64,000 nt of DNA from Ciona intestinalis. Taxonomy: Eukaryota; Chordata; Ascidiacea; Phlebobranchia; Cionidae. The notes beneath the pieces were generated by a model. The model worked only from the letters and a program-made list of their open reading frames with translations, made no database searches and was not told where the DNA came from. Position numbers and translations under genes: made by a program. Below are positions 11,901 to 21,632 of this stretch, in pieces; positions within the stretch are counted from its first letter, which is position 1; each line of letters opens with the position of its first letter. Location of the stretch: contig NC_020179.2 of assembly GCF_000224145.3 (NCBI RefSeq), positions 1,947,612 to 2,011,611 on the forward strand, in the 5' to 3' direction.

Positions 11901-13739
11901 TGTGTAGCAAGAAAAATATACAGCAGTTGGTAAATTTAATGACATTGCAAGGGAATACAATGAAAACCATAGGGATCTGTTTTTAAAAGGGTATTATAGT
12001 AGGGTGGGAGAAGATGGGACACCGTTTTATTCTGTTTTCTCCTCCAATTTTCATTGTATTCCCTTGAACACGGAACATTCAAAGAATACACGGAACATTC
12101 AAAGAATTATAAAACTATATCCTCACAACTCCCATAGACTGTTGTTTATTGTTTAAAACAGGATCAGGATATTAGGTTATTATGTGCTAAAGGTGTCCAG
12201 TTTCCCCTACCCTACCCTATATGCTTTTGTTTGTTGAGTCCGATAATAGGCATTATAATTATATTGGTACAGCCATAGGTAAATACGTCAACCTAATTAC
12301 ATTGCAAAGAATATAATAAAAACCATAAGAATATATTTTGAAAAAGGTATTATATATAATATATGCTATTTCTGTCTGATAAACCCTGTACAGTCTTTAC
12401 ATGCACAGTTCAAAATATTTAATTTGAATTTTTAAGGTTATAGAAAAATGATGCAAAAAGTATAGAATTCTGTTAAAATGAAATTGTTATTACCTGAAGC
12501 TGTGATTGTAGCTTCACTGTGTGGGCTGTGGGGTGAAGAGGGGTGACCACGGTCCGAGCCGCCTGTTATGGTGGAATCATCGTCATCAGAATCCTGTAAT
12601 ATTTTATAATATAGGTTACAATGTAGTGGCGTGGTCATATATTCAGTATATGCATTGATTTAACCCTTTAGGAATGAGATTTATTTTAACAAGTTTTCTA
12701 TTTTTGACCGAATGTTACATGTTGCTTTATAAATTTAGATGGAAAAGCTAAGAGCAACATAGAGAAAAAAAGAAATGGCTTTGATTAGACAGAATGATGG
12801 TAAAAGCTTGATTTTGGGGCCAATACTTAGCATATTCTTTAAAAAAATCACTGTTTTTAAACCAAGTTCACCAAAAACTTTTAAAGCAATTTGTTGATGG
12901 CCTTTTTAAACATTATATTGGTAGATAATTCTTTCCTGTTTCAAATAAAACCAACTAAACTGTAAGAACTATTACTAATTATAATAAGTGAATTTAACTA
13001 AACTCTTTATTGCAAAATTACCGGAATGTCGTTTTAAAAATCGGGTCACCATAGCTTTGTATAATAATATATAATATTCGTTTAGATATGCTGGTAGTAC
13101 CACCTAAAAGCATCTATTTAGAAAAGATCTGGTGCTACAAAAATGTAACAGACAAAAACAAGTCCAACTAATTGTTAGGTCTCTTTATATATTTCGCCGA
13201 AATGGCACCGCTGGTCTCCTAATCAAATAAATCCAATTGTTTAGATTGAGGATGCATACCTATATATAAATGGCTAATGTATATGCGTACCATGATTATG
13301 TTTGAACTTGATGGGTTAAGATAATAAAGTCCATGTGAGGCAGGATGACCCATCACTGGTTCATCAACGGGTTCTACTCGAGGGTGATCCAATATACTTC
13401 CTCTGGAAATTCCTCTTCTGTGAATGAAAAACATTATCAAATTTGGGTTTATGTAAAATAAGTTGTATTGTGTTTTATAAGGATGAGGTATTTATGAAAA
13501 ACCTAATTTAACAAGATTATTTTCAAATGTCTGGAATATGCTTCATCAGTGATCTGCTGTGTCCAGTGCTAATTTGGCTAAATATGTCCCACAACCCCCC
13601 AGTAAGACATAACTTAATGCCAAGTTTTTTTGTATTATAAGTCACCATAATTCTTTTTACATCTAAATGTGGTTTCCATTGCACAAAATACTTACATTTC
13701 CAGCACACTTGCTGGTTGACGAGTGAAGCGACCAGTCAT
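2970..13739 (-). CDS. FAM149B: FAM149B1-like ciliary protein, 15 coding exons
   Basis: Vertebrate FAM149B1 is needed for primary cilium assembly and signalling; the role here is inferred from homology. Coding exons (high to low): 13739-13696, 13417-13291, 12593-12494, 11869-11784, 11135-10980, 10503-10388, 9526-9356, 8927-8741, 8186-8030, 7430-7225, 6799-6690, 5651-5367, 4499-4247, 3617-3510, 3176-2970. All introns are GT-AG, phases agree throughout, giving 771 codons with a TAA stop. Recognisable blocks are the DUF3719 core at about residues 112-171 (YSWGDDEFD, then QECREWMSAFPHLRILGKQ), VEEYLAYD near 260, RRLGFPPITP near 280, and RPNTTHTF near 693-700, matching vertebrate PRPNTTQSF. The start MTGRFTRQPASVLE resembles the family N-terminus. 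It is longer than human FAM149B1, with low-complexity Ser/Pro/Gly sequence in exons 12-15. Identity is solid; a minor extra exon could have been missed. Confidence 0.93.
5198..5317 (+). mobile_element. 190-bp-family MITE, internally deleted
   Basis: Both inverted ends are present (TAGTAGGGTGGGG and CCCACCCTACTA) but the TTTAGCACATAATATCC half is lost, leaving about 120 bp. Lies in a FAM149B intron. Confidence 0.85.
5652..5788 (-). repeat. ~21-bp tandem repeat abutting a splice acceptor
   Basis: Six to seven degenerate units of the type GAAAATGATGGAATTTTTGT on the plus strand. On the transcribed strand this becomes the pyrimidine-rich stretch directly before FAM149B exon 12, whose first base is 5651. 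Confidence 0.75.
5881..6022 (+). mobile_element. 190-bp-family MITE, shortened
   Basis: Starts TAGTAGAGTGGGG with GGGACACCATTAGCACATAAT and ends CTGTCCCCTCTCCCCC. The middle is deleted or diverged. In a FAM149B intron. Confidence 0.8.
6105..6395 (-). repeat. Dispersed repeat R, long copy
   Basis: Shares TAGTGAAGATTTAGAAAT, ACAACAGTTGTTAAAACACG and AAGCGTGGTCGCTACACC with copies at 20862-21292 and 42655-42810. Joined directly to a SINE at its right end through an AATG run. Confidence 0.65.
6396..6632 (-). mobile_element. tRNA-like SINE, reverse copy
   Basis: AATG run, then ACTTACTTTATCC, a TGGCCGGAAAACCACAG segment, GAGTTACCATGTATGTTACT and TTAGTGACCACTGGGTTG. The tRNA-like head is missing at the right. 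In a FAM149B intron. Confidence 0.85.
7749..7788 (-). mobile_element. SINE head remnant
   Basis: About 40 bp containing GCGCTAACCACTATGCCACG followed by GCGCCGG, the reverse of the tRNA-like SINE head. The rest is absent. Confidence 0.55.
8195..8418. repeat. ~55-60-bp tandem repeat, about four units
   Basis: Repeats of AGGAAAATAAATATGTAGTG and TTTAGAAAAAAA, with units starting near 8225, 8278, 8325 and 8375. In the intron just upstream of FAM149B exon 9. Confidence 0.7.
9026..9236 (+). mobile_element. 190-bp-family MITE
   Basis: Near full-length: TAGTAGGGTGGGGGGAAGAT, GGGACACCTTTAGCACATAA, ACTACCAAATGGGACGAG and the mirrored end. In a FAM149B intron. Confidence 0.92.
10683..10875 (+). mobile_element. 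tRNA-like SINE with head
   Basis: Head GTGGCAAAGTGGTTAGTTCA (A-box-like), then CCTGTAACCCAGAGG and the body down to GTTGTCTAAATTATCAGCC. The 3' third is missing. In a FAM149B intron. Confidence 0.85.
11475..11563 (-). mobile_element. SINE 3' end running into a gap
   Basis: AATG run, ACTTACTTTATCCTCGCGTG and GTTATCACACG, cut by the run of N. One further N at 11549. Confidence 0.75.
11564..11613. other. Assembly gap, 50 N
   Basis: Fifty consecutive N in the intron between FAM149B exons 4 and 5. True length unknown. Confidence 0.99.
11627..11705 (-). repeat. Fragment of dispersed repeat R
   Basis: AAAGCGAAGAGACAGGTAG followed by AACAGTAAAACAACA, matching the copy at 20930-20970. Confidence 0.5.
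11862..12000. repeat. Left copy of a ~135-bp direct duplication
   Basis: Pairs with 12226-12360; the phrases GAGTC-GATAATA-GCATTATA and GACATTGCAAGGGAATACAA occur in both in the same order. It includes the 3' splice site of FAM149B exon 4. Confidence 0.65.
11996..12222 (-). mobile_element. 190-bp-family MITE, with small internal duplication
   Basis: TAGTAGGGTGGGAGAAGATG to CCCTACCCTA. Contains a 20-bp tandem doubling of ACACGGAACATTCAAAGAAT near 12069-12108. Sits between the two copies of the flanking duplication. Confidence 0.9.
12226..12360. repeat. Right copy of the ~135-bp direct duplication
   Basis: Same order of blocks as 11862-12000, but where the left copy has the acceptor TATTATCAG (minus strand) this copy reads TATTATCGG, so it cannot act as the same splice site. 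Confidence 0.6.
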
Positions 13740-14521
13740 GATGTGTTTAGTAAATGGTGATTTCTAATCTTGTATTAATATATCCCACTTGTTATAACAG
13801 TATATCCACTTTAATGTCTCTTTAGATCAATTTCTTGAAGCTCCATATTTATTAAAGTTTGACATTGGTGGTAGACAATACATACACCATCTGACAATAC
13901 ATATACCAAAAAAGTATGAATAAATCAAATATATACCTCTATGATTGTGTTTGTTATAGGCCTATAGCACAAATTTAGGTTTTAAAGTTGACTTATCTAC
14001 TTTAGGCTAAACATATATTTCAAAACTAAATTTACAAAGTTAATATATTTTTTGGGAAATAAATATAAAACTCAATAGATCGCAGAATATTGCTAATGGT
14101 ATGTAAAACTGAAGCGGTTTGTAAAGATTTCTTCGTGTAAAATTAACAAAACATTAATCGCTTCGGGTGCGTAACAACAACCAACCATAGCGCTTTCGGT
14201 ATCTGTCCCAAAGTATACATTAATTTCAGTTGTCTGGTATGTAAAACGGGTACAAATTGTAAAAGTTAAATTAGTTATACTACTGAGTTGTAGTTAAATT
14301 TAAGCACTGTTAAAGTATAGAAAAGGTAGTAACATATTAGTATAAAAATAGTCACGTTACAGTAGCGGGCTAATGTTATCTCACACGCAGTGTTCAACAT
14401 TGGCAAAATATACTAAAGTCAGAAGCGACTGTGGAAGGTATTTGTTTATGTCTTGTGTAGTGCGTATGTTCTATTGTAAAAATCCCCTTAACTTTTATCG
14501 TAATATACATACGAGGTCGTT
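13740..14521. promoter_or_regulatory. Divergent intergenic region FAM149B / YAE1
   Basis: 782 bases between the two start codons, which face away from each other. AT-rich with no mobile element and no coding signal. Both promoters and 5' UTRs must lie here; no TATA box can be singled out. Confidence 0.55.
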
Positions 14522-16430
14522 ATGGACGATGATATATTTGACGAAGAAGCTTCTGAAATGGAAGTAATCTCCCAAGAATGGAACCAAGTTTGCCAGTCAC
14601 GTTTAAAGGTTCGTTTCGAATGTTCTCAATGCATTTTTACCATATGTTATTGTTAACTGCACTAGTGTACACGATTCGTGTCATACGTTGAAGACCTAAA
14701 GTAGATAAACCTTCCGTTATGCTGCACCATTATACAACACATGGATATAGAGACTTTATTTTTATATCACAGTGACAATAAATCTAACTTACATAAATAA
14801 ATCTCTAAAAAAACCTTACCTTCACTTCTTCACATATACATGTTATAGAATGGATATGTGGAAGGAGCTACAATCGGCCAGCAAGAAACTATACAGAATG
14901 GATTTAACTCTGGTTTCAAGCAAGGGCTTCTTTCATGCTTTCTACTCTCAAAAATGAAAGGCATTTTAACGTAAGGACCTTGCCATAACTGTATACATTC
15001 ACCTAACATAGGTACAAGTATATACCTTAAAAAAATAAAATGCATAAACAATTGATTAGCCGATCTTACAAACATGCGCTATACTAAACACTATACAGTG
15101 GAAATAAAAGCTAATAATATAAAGGTATAGACTTTTATCTTTTAAAATTTATGGGTACCCTGACTTGCCAAAAGTTAGGCGCCTATGGATACTTTGCACA
15201 CAATAGGCTACATTGTATACATACCAAGTCAAATGGCCTTAAATTTAAGAATATGAAAATATATCTCGTTCATTTTACAATAATAATACATATAACTTTT
15301 ATTTGCAGAGGCTTAATCGGCATATCAAGCTTAATACGTAAGGCAATCCTATTCCTGATGATATAATATAAGATGCACATGGTATCTTAGAGACAATATC
15401 AACACTAGAAACCGATTGTGTAGCAGAAGACTTTTTGTCTATGAGTTTAACAGGTGTTGTAACAGCAAATACTAAAAAAGAGCCGACGAGCTCTGCAGAT
15501 GCTTTGGAAATGGACATTGATATTAATAGAAGTACTTCATGTAATAACTGTACGTGCAACAACAAAGCTGACAATGAACACGCTTATGAAAACCAGCAAG
15601 ATACGTTTACTAATGTTACAACATCAGGTAATTTCAGGATTAAATCTATTTAAAATGAGCCTAAAACCAATTTGTGAAATTTGCCTTGCATCTTACCGTG
15701 TCAAAATAATTGCGGTCAAAGCTCAACCTAGCTTGGTAATTTACGGAATGGCCTTTTTAGATGACGCAATATCCTATGCAGCATTAAAAAATGTTAACAT
15801 GTCAAATCTGTTTAACACTCCACAACTTTATTTTGTTGCACTGACCAGTGTAACCATTGGCATGATCAATTAAAGTTAAACTGTTGGAACTAGCTTTTTC
15901 CTAGGTTGTGGCAAAGTGGTTAGTTAGTGTACCCGCCCCCAACCCAGAGAGGTATTGGGTTCTAGGCTAGTCACTGCTAGCCTGCTACCATTGTTGGCGA
16001 CTGGCGTATGTGTTCGTGACTAAGACACTTAACGGCTCCAACCCAGTGGTCACTAATTAGTTGTCCAAATTTTCAGCCACAAAGTAACATACATGGTAAC
16101 TCATAAGCTAACACAAGAGTGTATAAACACCCTTGGTTATAATAACGACTGCCGTTTTCCGGACACGGAAGTTATGTTTAGTTTACTAATTTGCAATTTA
16201 CAGCTTTACACACATGCCTAACTTCCTATTCTTTTTAAAATTTGTATTATTGCATAATTTAATAGTTTTTATTTACAGAGTTTCTTCTACCTAACCTGGA
16301 AGATACGACATTAGAAGACGCAAAGCTAATATTACTTAACTGCCCCCAAATCACCGAGGTTGTTAAAAGATGTAAAGCAGTTTTAAAAAGACTGAAATGG
16401 ACAGATGTAATGATTGATCAATTGATTTAA
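14522..16430 (+). CDS. YAE1: YAE1-like deca-GX3 Fe-S adaptor protein
   Basis: YAE1, with LTO1, recruits the apo ABCE1/Rli1 protein to the cytosolic iron-sulfur targeting complex; that role is family knowledge. Exons: 14522-14608, 14849-14970, 15309-15337, 15373-15627, 16279-16430; 215 codons with TAA stop (human about 226 aa). The N-terminus FDEEASEMEVISQEW mirrors human FDEEADESLLAQREW. Residues 30-60 carry the glycine-spaced repeat (GYVEG, GQQET, GFNSG, FKQG). The C-terminus VKRCKAVLKRLKWTDVMIDQ matches the human helix. Joining exons 3 and 4 needs a 35-nt GTAAGG...AAG intron; without it the frame closes at TAA. The exon 1 donor GTTCGT is weak. The last intron holds a SINE. Head-to-head with FAM149B, tail-to-tail with RPS24. 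Confidence 0.88.
15338..15372 (+). other. 35-nt intron in YAE1
   Basis: Begins GTAAGG and ends ATATAAG, with a branch-like CTGAT about 17 bases before the AG. Removing it joins C|AT into a His codon and keeps the YAE1 frame open. Two of three unspliced frames close here. Confidence 0.7.
15903..16170 (+). mobile_element. tRNA-like SINE, nearly complete
   Basis: GTGGCAAAGTGGTTAGTTAG head, CAACCCAGAGAGGTATTGGG, GGTCACTAATTAGTTGTCC, AGTAACATACATGGTAACTC and a TTCCGGACACGGAAGTT end. In the last YAE1 intron. Confidence 0.88.
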
Positions 16431-17100
16431 CTTATGTTTGTTTTGCGCTATTTAAAGAATAACCAACTAAATACACTTGGTATTAATTACTAGATCCTAC
16501 GTACAATTCTATGAATTCTATCCATGCAAAACTTTCATCAGCCCAAAGGGGCCAACCAACGAAACATCAGAAGTATAGATAGACATGCTCCCAACAAAGT
16601 TTCAAAAATTTGATAGACTTTATTGGGTTTAAAAAAACTTCAGTGACACTTTTTGTTATAAGAAATCCTATGCACTGCCGCTCGGCCGATTTTTTACGCC
16701 CGCAGTTCCATTTGAGCATCTATTTATTTTTAATTTTTCATTGGCATGCCTCTTTAAAGGAATAATTTTCTTGACTTGCTAAGCTAGGATTATAACAGAA
16801 CTAACCTGACTATATAAAATGTCCGGTACTGTAAACAAATAGAATGCAGATTTCACTGCATCATATTTGTTTACAAATGCTCCAAAATAAAACAAGCTAT
16901 GTTGCCTGGCAAATATAAATTAAATATTGCCTGAGCAATTAAATTTACCTGTTTATGTAACAAGGGACTGTAACCTGTACTTTGTAATATGTTCTGACCT
17001 TCTAACAACCTGCAAAGAAACTACAGCAAAGTTTATAGAATGACCTGATTGTATTTACATCTACAAGCAAACCATCCCAATATACAGAAGCAGTAAAACT

Positions 17101-18238
17101 TTACTTCTTCTTTCCACTTCCAACCTTTGCCTTCGCAGTGCCTCGCACCTTCTTTTGTCGGTTCTTCCTTTCTTTCCTCTGCTTACGTGAGGGCTTCTTC
17201 TTAGCTTCTGCAAGCTTGTGACGAACAAGTCGATGAAGTGGCTCGTGCTTCTTGCAGTAATCCAGGTTGTCATAAATAAGAGAGAAGCCGGTTGTCTTTC
17301 CGCCTCCGAATTGAGTCTTGAACCCAAAAGCGATGACAACATCCGGAGTGGTCTTGTACATCTTCGCGAGCTGCTCACGGATCGCAGTTTTGCTCACAGT
17401 TGCTTTTCCTGGATGCAAGACATCCACAAGCATTTGCTTCCTCTGTAAAGTTTGGAAAATTTATTTATACATGTAATATTAAATTAGTAACATGTTTTAA
17501 TAAATTAAAATTTTCAGACCGAAGATGTTTCTTATGTTTTCCTGATACCTGCTGTATATATATTTTTAACTCTTGGAGGTCTGCATTGAATATTATCTTG
17601 CGAAAATGCGAAATAGTGCTTTGTTAGTGTTATTATGATTTGCCACATTACATTGGTAGATTATATTAAAGGGTTCTTTTGATAGCAGACGTCGCAAACA
17701 TGATGGACAGGAACTAAATATTGTGGACATAGCGAACATGCACCAATTAAAGGGACCGACATCACTCACATAATGGGCACAAGGCACATTATCTACGAGA
17801 TAGGTAAACCGTTAATCCAACAGAAAATTATAACGTAATGTTTTAATCTGTTTAAATATATCGCATCTCTTTTGTGTAAAGAACAACTTAAGACCAAAAT
17901 TATCTCTGGTCCGTAGTCACAGGAATATTCCTAAGCACCAAAAAGAAACCTATCAACAAAAAATAGCTATACTATTAACATGGAGTTATTACGCATTCAG
18001 AAAACTCAGATTTAAATTAGGCCCCGCAAAATATAAAAACGTTAATAACAATGCATTTTACAGGCATACTGAAATCAAAAATACCGATTGCTTTGCACGT
18101 CAGTTGAAAGCAACCATGAACGCTAATACGACAACTAATAAACGAAAATAAACATACATATACGTTTTGGATATTACTTACCTGAAGCAAGCGATTTGTC
18201 ATAAACTTTCTGGTGCGAATGGTTACGGAACCCGACAT
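17101..18238 (-). CDS. RPS24: 40S ribosomal protein S24 (eS24)
   Basis: Structural protein of the small ribosomal subunit. Exons 18238-18182 and 17442-17101 give 132 aa, the usual size. Exon 1 encodes [19 protein letters not shown], exon 2 [13 protein letters not shown] through [28 protein letters not shown] and the basic [20 protein letters not shown] tail. The intron (739 bp) is phase 0 after the Gln codon. The minus-strand sequence just upstream of the start has a pyrimidine run TTTCTTTTTT near 18260, suggestive of a terminal oligopyrimidine 5' end, but the start of transcription is not proven. No snoRNA was convincing in the intron. Confidence 0.98.
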
Positions 18239-19028
18239 CTTGAACGACAAACCAAAAAAGAAATTTTATGGAACAAACACCAGCGGCGTGGTAGCATCAT
18301 AGAAACATTATACACAGTTAAATAGTTTTCGGGGTTTAATCTGTTCTCTTGATTCAATCGGAAAAAAAGAAAAATGCTGCGTTTTTTTATAAACGAGCCC
18401 ATTTTCTGCTATTTTATAAGTATGTTGAGTTGTCCGTATGTTCAGTTATTCAACATAACATAAAAATCAGGTTGAATAAAAAACAAAACAAAAAGAAGGG
18501 CAACAAAACGACAGTCGCTACAGGTAAAAACTAATTGAATAAAAGTATATCAGGTGAAATCGAGACTGCTAGTGCTAAACTCACACTATTTAGTATAAGT
18601 TAAGCAATAGTGTGTTGTATTAATATAAAACAAATCAAGAAATGTCTACAATGCAATTAGAAGAAAGTGTGCGCTAAGTATTCGTTTGCACACATTTAAC
18701 GCATTTAACAATACATTAAAAATGAATTAGGTATTGCCAATACAAAGCACCTATATATACAAACACGGAAATATGTACATTATGTAGTTGTAGCATAGGT
18801 ATATAGAGGAAGTAAAAGGTGTTAGTTGGTTTCTTGGCAATTGAATGTACACCAACGCATAAGTCATCAAACAATAATAGAACACGCATTCCGAATGACT
18901 TCGTGCACGAATACGTTGTCATTGTCCAAACATTGCAATCCAGTTCCGGGTATTGCAATGTGGAAGCTCATACGTAGTTTCTGGTACCATCGAACCTATA
19001 GCATATACCAGGAACTTTTCCGTCGAAA
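18239..19028. promoter_or_regulatory. Divergent intergenic region RPS24 / first tandem small gene
   Basis: 790 bases between start codons that face away from each other, with no mobile element and no coding signal. Must contain both promoters. Confidence 0.5.
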
Positions 19029-19900
19029 ATGAACGATTCAAATTATTGTACAATTGAACCGTTGTGTAAAGGATGTTGCTGCTGCAAGGCACGAGAAGTT
19101 AGTGAAGCAGAAAATGAGGCAATACTAAAGAAACTTAATGACATTCTCATAACCACTCGAAATACTGACACGAGGGCAAAGCTTATTGCAAACGCAACTA
19201 TACGTCCGCAACAAAACATAGTTAGAAAAGCATTGCCAGATACGCCCAAGTCCGCCAAACCAAAGTTCAACAAGTTGGGTAAGTCAATATCGTTCTAAAT
19301 ACAAGAACTATGTTATTTAGAAGTTTTGAAATTTATAAGTTTTACAGCCAACTATAGGAGTCGTTTGCTGTTGTGTTGTGTATGCTTATCGTTAAATTGC
19401 GCAGAAATGGTAATTTAACATATAGGGTGGAGTAAAATGGGACACCTTTAGCACATAATATTTAAATATCTTAATCGTGTTTCAAACACTTAACAACGAT
19501 CTATAGAAGTCGTGAGGATACGGTTTATAATTCTCTGAATGTTTTTTGTTTACTACCAAATAAAACGAAAAAATGGAATAAAAAGGTGTCTCACCCCTCC
19601 CCTTGCAGCCTGCTGTATCTTTAAGATGTGATGATTACGATTGGCAGTCATGCGTATATGTTTGAACCATATAATTTACCAGGAGCCATTCCACCGCCTC
19701 GGCCGCCCAAGTCGGCTCATACCTTGCAAACCTGTAAGAAGACCTTTTCTGTACCTGAATGCAAATTTTACGCGGAGCAATTGCAGTGTGTGTTCAATTT
19801 CCTTGAGGAATATGTGGTAGACGAATACACTGAACAGAACGAGAAGCGTCAATGCATGGGAGCGCTAAATAGCGTCATTGATGCACTGTCTGCTCAGTAG
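19029..19900 (+). CDS. Unrecognised small adaptor-like protein, tandem copy A
   Basis: Exons 19029-19278 and 19683-19900, phase 1 junction, 155 aa. I do not recognise the family. Residues 12-20 are cysteine-rich (LCKGCCCCK), a possible palmitoylation or metal site. A helical stretch follows (EAILKKLNDIL), then a basic proline-containing linker, the SH3-ligand-like PPPRPPK, and a C-terminal helical block (KTFSVPECKFYAEQLQCVF ... ALNSVIDAL). Copy B 3 kb downstream has the same exon plan, length, intron phase and motifs. The exon 2 start could instead be 19626, adding about 19 residues; 19683 matches copy B better. The intron holds a MITE (19423-19605). A 536-bp TTAA-flanked element begins 58 bases past the stop. 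No function is claimed. Confidence 0.75.
19423..19605 (+). mobile_element. 190-bp-family MITE
   Basis: GGGACACCTTTAGCACATAA through ACTACCAAATAAAACG to GGTGTCTCACCCCTCCCC. In the intron of tandem gene A. Confidence 0.88.
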
Positions 19901-19957
19901 TGCTGCTGGACATTCAGTTATTTGTCCCGTTAGAATGTAGTTGATACTTTTTGTTAA

Positions 19958-20493
19958 AGGGCCTAAACACACCCCAAATGTACTTCGCTTTAATCGATAG
20001 AGTGTGTTTTTCTAATTCCAACGACACCTTACTTGTTTTAATCGGTTCTGTATAACCAAAGATATTCCAGCTCAAACACCGTGAAATTCAAAAAACTGAT
20101 TTGAAAGTTGCGTGGCGAAAAAAATTGAGAAGTGTACTACCCACGTGACAAACACGTAACAAAATTGTTGAAGCGTGGCCGCTCTCATTCAGAAAGGCGA
20201 GAGGCAGTGTTTTCAGCGAAAAACTAGAGAACAAAAAAAACGCAAAAAAGCACAAAAAAAACGCAGGTTTCGCTTTTACGAATGAATCAGTCACGTGACT
20301 AGTACGTTTCTACGTCACAATCACGGAGCTCGTAGTAAAAAAAAGATAGCGCTAGAGATCACTGTTTGAGGACGAATATCTCCGCCTATACTGGACCAAT
20401 TTTGATAAGCAAAAATTTTTTGGAATCAATAAAACGGTCGCTTTATGAATTTACCATAAAAAATAAAAGTGACGTGGGGTGTGTTTAGGCCCT
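19958..20493. mobile_element. TTAA-flanked MITE with perfect 19-bp terminal inverted repeats
   Basis: Starts AGGGCCTAAACACACCCCA and ends with its exact reverse complement, TGGGGTGTGTTTAGGCCCT. It is flanked by TTAA on both sides (19954-19957, 20494-20497). The length is 536 bp with no transposase frame. TTAA target duplication is the hallmark of piggyBac-type elements, so this looks like a non-autonomous member, although the terminal bases differ from the usual CCC start. The perfect ends suggest recent insertion. It lies between tandem genes A and B. Confidence 0.75.
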
Positions 20494-20794
20494 TTAAATA
20501 TAGTGTTAAATCGAAATGTTTATGTTTTTATGTCACTTTGTACATAATTCTTAATGCCCATGCCCCTTTTAAAAACTTTTTACAACCATACTGGCGAATA
20601 ATAGTGACCAGAAATAATATGCTTGCCTTTCTTATGTTTATTCCGCCTCTGTTTGCTTATATTTATACAGGCCGCCTTAATTGAGATGTTCGGATTTTTA
20701 ATACATATTATACCCAGCTGTCACAATGTTTGTTTTTATTTGCAAACCTGACGTTTCTTATAGGTTTCATTAATTGGTTTAAATTAAATATGCT

Positions 20795-21417
20795 ATACTG
20801 TGTAGTAAGATGGGACACCTTTAGCACATACTATCCAAATACCCTGATCTTGTTTCACAACAGAACAATGAATGAATGAATGAAATTTATTTCGTCTCTT
20901 CGGTCACGATAGCGAAGAACAAGAGAGTTGACAAAAGCGAAAAGACAGGTAGTAACGGTAAAACAACAGTTGTTAAAACACGCTTATTGATAAAAAAAAA
21001 GAAGAAATATTGTTTTGGATAAAAGGCGTGACCGTTACACCCTACAGACGATACAATGTGAAAATTAAATACATAACATTTAATTAAACATATTAAAGTT
21101 CTAAAAAGTGTGCGTAAGGACACAACCCGTACAATTGGGGGAGTCGGCCTTAAAGAAGATTGATCCAAAGATTGGAGCATGATGAAAAAACAAAACCCCT
21201 AAAAAGAAATTCTACCAAAGTTTACAATAAACAGTTTCGAGTGCACACTTATGTAGGATTTAGAATCAAGTGCATTATATTAATGCACATAAATTAACAA
21301 CAGACAGTGGGAATCGAGATGCGGTTTTATATTTCTGAATGTTCTTTATGTTTACTTAACCGAACGGAACGAGAAATTGAAATAAAAAGCTGTTCCAACC
21401 TCCGCCACCCTACTATA
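20795..21417 (+). mobile_element. 190-bp-family MITE split by repeat R
   Basis: Left piece about 20795-20861 (GGGACACCTTTAGCACATAC), right piece about 21293-21417 (GGAATCGAGATGCGG to CCACCCTACTATA). The consensus continues across once the inserted repeat R is removed. Confidence 0.82.
20862..21292 (-). repeat. Dispersed repeat R inside a MITE, ~430 bp
   Basis: Begins with an AATG run and TTTATTTCGTCTCTTCGG, then ACAACAGTTGTTAAAACACG, GGCGTGACCGTTACACCC and AGTTCTAAAAAGTGTGCGTA. Matches 6105-6395 along most of its length. The AATG run is the reverse of a CATT tail, pointing to a retroposed element. Confidence 0.65.
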
Positions 21418-21582
21418 ATAATTACTTAACATTAGTTTATGTTGGGTTTATTAACTTCTATAACAGCACGTTTTCTAACCAATGCTCATTGTATAAAAAA
21501 ACACCGTTTACATGCGGTGGGTTATACAAAAATATAAGTTTTTTTACTAAAAAATGTCCGCAACAAAAAATGTTATGTCTTA
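21412..21582. repeat. Left copy of a ~165-bp near-identical direct duplication
   Basis: Near-identical to 21994-22163 (only a few differences). It stops exactly at the run of N. Probably an alternative haplotype placed in tandem by assembly. Confidence 0.75.
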
Positions 21583-21632
21583 NNNNNNNNNNNNNNNNNN
21601 NNNNNNNNNNNNNNNNNNNNNNNNNNNNNNNN
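21583..21632. other. Assembly gap, 50 N
   Basis: Fifty N between the left duplicate and a reverse SINE. Confidence 0.99.

Noticed and set aside
15499-15873. 124-codon frame overlapping YAE1 exon 4 and the next intron
   Set aside because: Different frame from YAE1 and crosses a good donor; no domain.
17443-18181. snoRNA in the RPS24 intron
   Set aside because: No paired C and D boxes or H/ACA layout found on the transcribed strand.
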